Part shown: positions 62,097 through 64,000 of the stretch, piece after piece
Layout of the letters: each line of letters begins with the position of its first letter
Numbering within the stretch: position 1 is the first letter of the stretch
Assembly (NCBI RefSeq): GCF_022163125.1
Contig: NZ_CP091881.1
Location: 1,240,001 to 1,304,000, forward strand
Origin: Paenibacillus sp. HWE-109
GTDB taxonomy: Bacteria; Bacillota; Bacilli; Paenibacillales; NBRC-103111
DNA length: 64,000 bases
Reading direction: 5' to 3'
Made by a program: the position numbers and the translations under genes
The notes under the pieces: model-generated
The model's database searches: none
What the model was told of the DNA's origin: nothing
Seen by the model: the letters and a program-made list of their open reading frames with translations, nothing else

Positions 62097-64000
62097 ATGC
62101 GGCTGCAGCTCCGAAAATATAATAGGAGTGTAATTGTAACATGGATATTCTCTTACTTATCTGTATTGTTAGTCCCTATTGTGATTAGTTTAATTCTTTA
62201 CTCTGCTACGCACAGTTTGGTGGAGAAAGAAATTAATCGGGCCAATGAGCTGCTTCTCACTCAAATCGAATTATCCATTGACAGTAAGTTAAAAGGCTTG
62301 GAACAATTAAGTTTGGAAGTGGCTTTGAACAAAAATATAGTTTCTTTCACAAATGTAGAAAAGCCGCTATCCGATGATCATTATTTTCAACTGTTCAATA
62401 TCGCTGAGAATTTACGAACGTATCAGAATGCCAATGATTATATTGAGCAAATCTATGTGATGTACGGGAATAGCGATACCGTCATATCCACGTTTAACCA
62501 CATCGATTCCCGCGGTCTTCATGCCATAATGAGGCAGCGCGATGAGACTACCTATGAGGAATGGACTCAGTTATTTGCTGGTAAATATGTCAACAAGTAT
62601 TCCCCCATGGTGTATTGGAACGAAGGAAAGCCCACGTCTACGGTGATGCTTGCCCGCTCGCTCATCTTCAATAATCCGATTCAGCCCCATCCTATTCTCA
62701 TTTTCCTGATTAACGTGAATAAACTGCTGGAAAGTCTTCCGCAATATAATGATTCAAGAGTTTTGATTCTGGATAAAGATAATCACTTCATTGCATCGTC
62801 CAAAGATAAAGAGAAGCTTCAAGATCAGCTGCCTTATGAGCGTTTGCTTGGGAAAAAGGGTTTGGTTTATGTAGAAATGAATCAAGACAAAGCGGCTTTG
62901 TCTTACTTGACATCTGAGCTAACGGGTTGGAAATATGTATCGGTTTTGCCGGCAAACATTTTTAATGAAAAAATGGAATACTTGAAGAATATAACCAGAT
63001 TGAGTATTGCTTTAGGTTTGTTGATTGGCATTATTGTTACTATTATTTTTTTGCGAAAAAATTATATGCCGATTCGGGTGCTGCTGCAGAACATGACGCA
63101 AAAATCAGGGTTTCGTTTTGATGGCAGATCCAATGAATATTCATTTCTACAGAACGCGCTTCATCATACATTTGTTGAAAAAGATGCCATCAGTGACCGA
63201 TTGAAACTACATAATAATACGATTAGAGCTCATTTCTTGACACGTTTATTGAAGGGACAATTGGATCGGAAATTTCCGCTTGAGGAATCTTTCATCACCC
63301 ACAACGTTCAATTCCATTCCGATCGGTTCGCAGTGCTGCTTTTCAGTGTGGATGCTTATGGCAAGCTGCAACATGATGAAGGGGGCGACTCTTGCGGGCA
63401 GAACACGCAGATGATTCACTTCATTTTAAGCAATGTGATTGAGGAGTTAGCTGGCAAGAACGCAACGGTTTATTCAACGGAAGTGAACGAACTGATAGCG
63501 TGTATCATTAATTTGAAGCCACTTCTAAGTGAAGAAGAGGAAGTTAAGGAATTAAATCGAATGGCCTCCCAAACGCAAGCCTTCATGAAGGAACAAATTC
63601 ATGCCGAAATGACGATTGCTGTGAGCGGAGTTCACAGTGATGTTTATGGAATTTCACAATCGTATCATGAAGCGCTGGAAGCGCTGGAGTATCGAATCGT
63701 ACTTGGGAGCGGACAACTGATTCAGTACAAGGAGAAAAGTAGGGAGTCTGCGCAATCTCAGCGGAATTATTATTATCCTTTAAGTGTTGAACAACAGCTT
63801 ATTTACTATGTGAAGACGGGCAACTTGCCCAAAGCACAGTTGTTGTTAGGAGAGATTTATGAGGCGAATTTCAAGGTCCATCCTGTTTCGGTTGCACTTG
63901 CCAAATGCCTTTTGTTTAATCTGGCAAGTACTATGCTTAAGACGTTGGATGAGGTGAGTACGATCAGCAGGCGGAATTTTGAGGCACATGTCAAAGACGT
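62097..64000 (+). CDS. Membrane-anchored AraC-type regulator, N-terminal part (3' end outside window)
   Basis: The frame opens at the ATG at 62097, seven bases after TCAGGAGGTC, and stays open to the window edge (634 codons). Transmembrane helices at about 14-38 (SYLSVLLVPIVISLILYS) and 302-322 (LSIALGLLIGIIVTIIFL) flank an extracellular sensor. The cytoplasmic part (HFLTRLLKGQLD, FAVLLFSVDAYGKL, MTIAVSGVHSDVYGISQSYH) matches the linker of YesS/YtdP-like regulators such as the one at 21598. The AraC helix-turn-helix is expected just beyond the edge, so the class is inferred from these parts. It likely controls a sugar operon to the right of the window. Confidence 0.82.
   Translation, partial: MRLQLRKYNRSVIVTWIFSYLSVLLVPIVISLILYSATHSLVEKEINRANELLLTQIELSIDSKLKGLEQLSLEVALNKNIVSFTNVEKPLSDDHYFQLFNIAENLRTYQNANDYIEQIYVMYGNSDTVISTFNHIDSRGLHAIMRQRDETTYEEWTQLFAGKYVNKYSPMVYWNEGKPTSTVMLARSLIFNNPIQPHPILIFLINVNKLLESLPQYNDSRVLILDKDNHFIASSKDKEKLQDQLPYERLLGKKGLVYVEMNQDKAALSYLTSELTGWKYVSVLPANIFNEKMEYLKNITRLSIALGLLIGIIVTIIFLRKNYMPIRVLLQNMTQKSGFRFDGRSNEYSFLQNALHHTFVEKDAISDRLKLHNNTIRAHFLTRLLKGQLDRKFPLEESFITHNVQFHSDRFAVLLFSVDAYGKLQHDEGGDSCGQNTQMIHFILSNVIEELAGKNATVYSTEVNELIACIINLKPLLSEEEEVKELNRMASQTQAFMKEQIHAEMTIAVSGVHSDVYGISQSYHEALEALEYRIVLGSGQLIQYKEKSRESAQSQRNYYYPLSVEQQLIYYVKTGNLPKAQLLLGEIYEANFKVHPVSVALAKCLLFNLASTMLKTLDEVSTISRRNFEAHVKD

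Overview
The window looks like a chromosomal segment of a Paenibacillus-type (Paenibacillaceae, Bacillota) saprophyte. Reasons: strong AGGAGG-type ribosome binding sites; several CUT1 sugar ABC transporters without ATPase genes; YesM/YesN-type sensor kinase and AraC-response-regulator pairs; AraC regulators fused to membrane sensor domains; large secreted modular polysaccharide enzymes; an S-layer-homology-like protein; and a clear CwlJ-type spore cortex hydrolase. No rRNA, tRNA, CRISPR array, prophage or transposase was seen.

Layout. 1-8.4 kb: the end of a sugar-binding protein gene, then a YesN/YesM pair (minus strand) divergent from a binding-protein/permease/permease operon. That operon continues into a 1343-residue GH10 xylanase (8409-12440). 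13.1-21.4 kb: permease, permease, binding protein, then a 1569-residue heparinase II/III-like polysaccharide lyase. 21.6-24.3 kb: a membrane-anchored AraC regulator and a DinB-like fragment. 24.9-27.1 kb: a secreted SLH-like protein and a DUF4291 protein. 27.1-36 kb: an AraC regulator divergent from a frameshifted Gfo/Idh/MocA dehydrogenase, a sugar isomerase/epimerase, a GH127 beta-L-arabinofuranosidase and another binding-protein/permease set. 36.4-43.2 kb: a large DUF5695-like secreted protein, an AraC regulator, and a carbon-nitrogen hydrolase plus CE7 acetyl-esterase pair. 43.2-45.4 kb: a DGPF/YCII protein with an ECF42-like sigma factor, and a small unknown gene. 45.4-49.2 kb: a minus-strand iron-siderophore group (FhuF-like reductase, binding lipoprotein, Btr-like regulator). 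49.4-58.4 kb: a YesN/YesM pair whose kinase has a doubled sensor region, divergent from binding protein/permease/permease/SGNH esterase and a decayed secreted gene. 58.9-64 kb: UPF0173 hydrolase, PaaX-like regulator, cwlJ, a small secreted protein, and an AraC membrane regulator that runs off the window.

Inferred function: most of the window is a hemicellulose (probably arabinoxylan) utilisation region. Secreted xylanase, lyase and possibly the DUF5695 protein cut polymers outside the cell. Four complete CUT1 transporters import oligosaccharides, presumably energised by a shared MsmK-type ATPase encoded elsewhere. Enzymes without signal peptides (GH127, CE7, SGNH esterase, isomerase) finish the work inside. 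Local YesMN and AraC regulators, with catabolite repression suggested by a cre-like site, control each module. Less ordinary items: three copies of a nested-palindromic intergenic repeat; stem-loops at every binding-protein-to-permease junction; the tandem-sensor kinase; the nitrilase with a jelly-roll-like N-terminus; and several broken genes.
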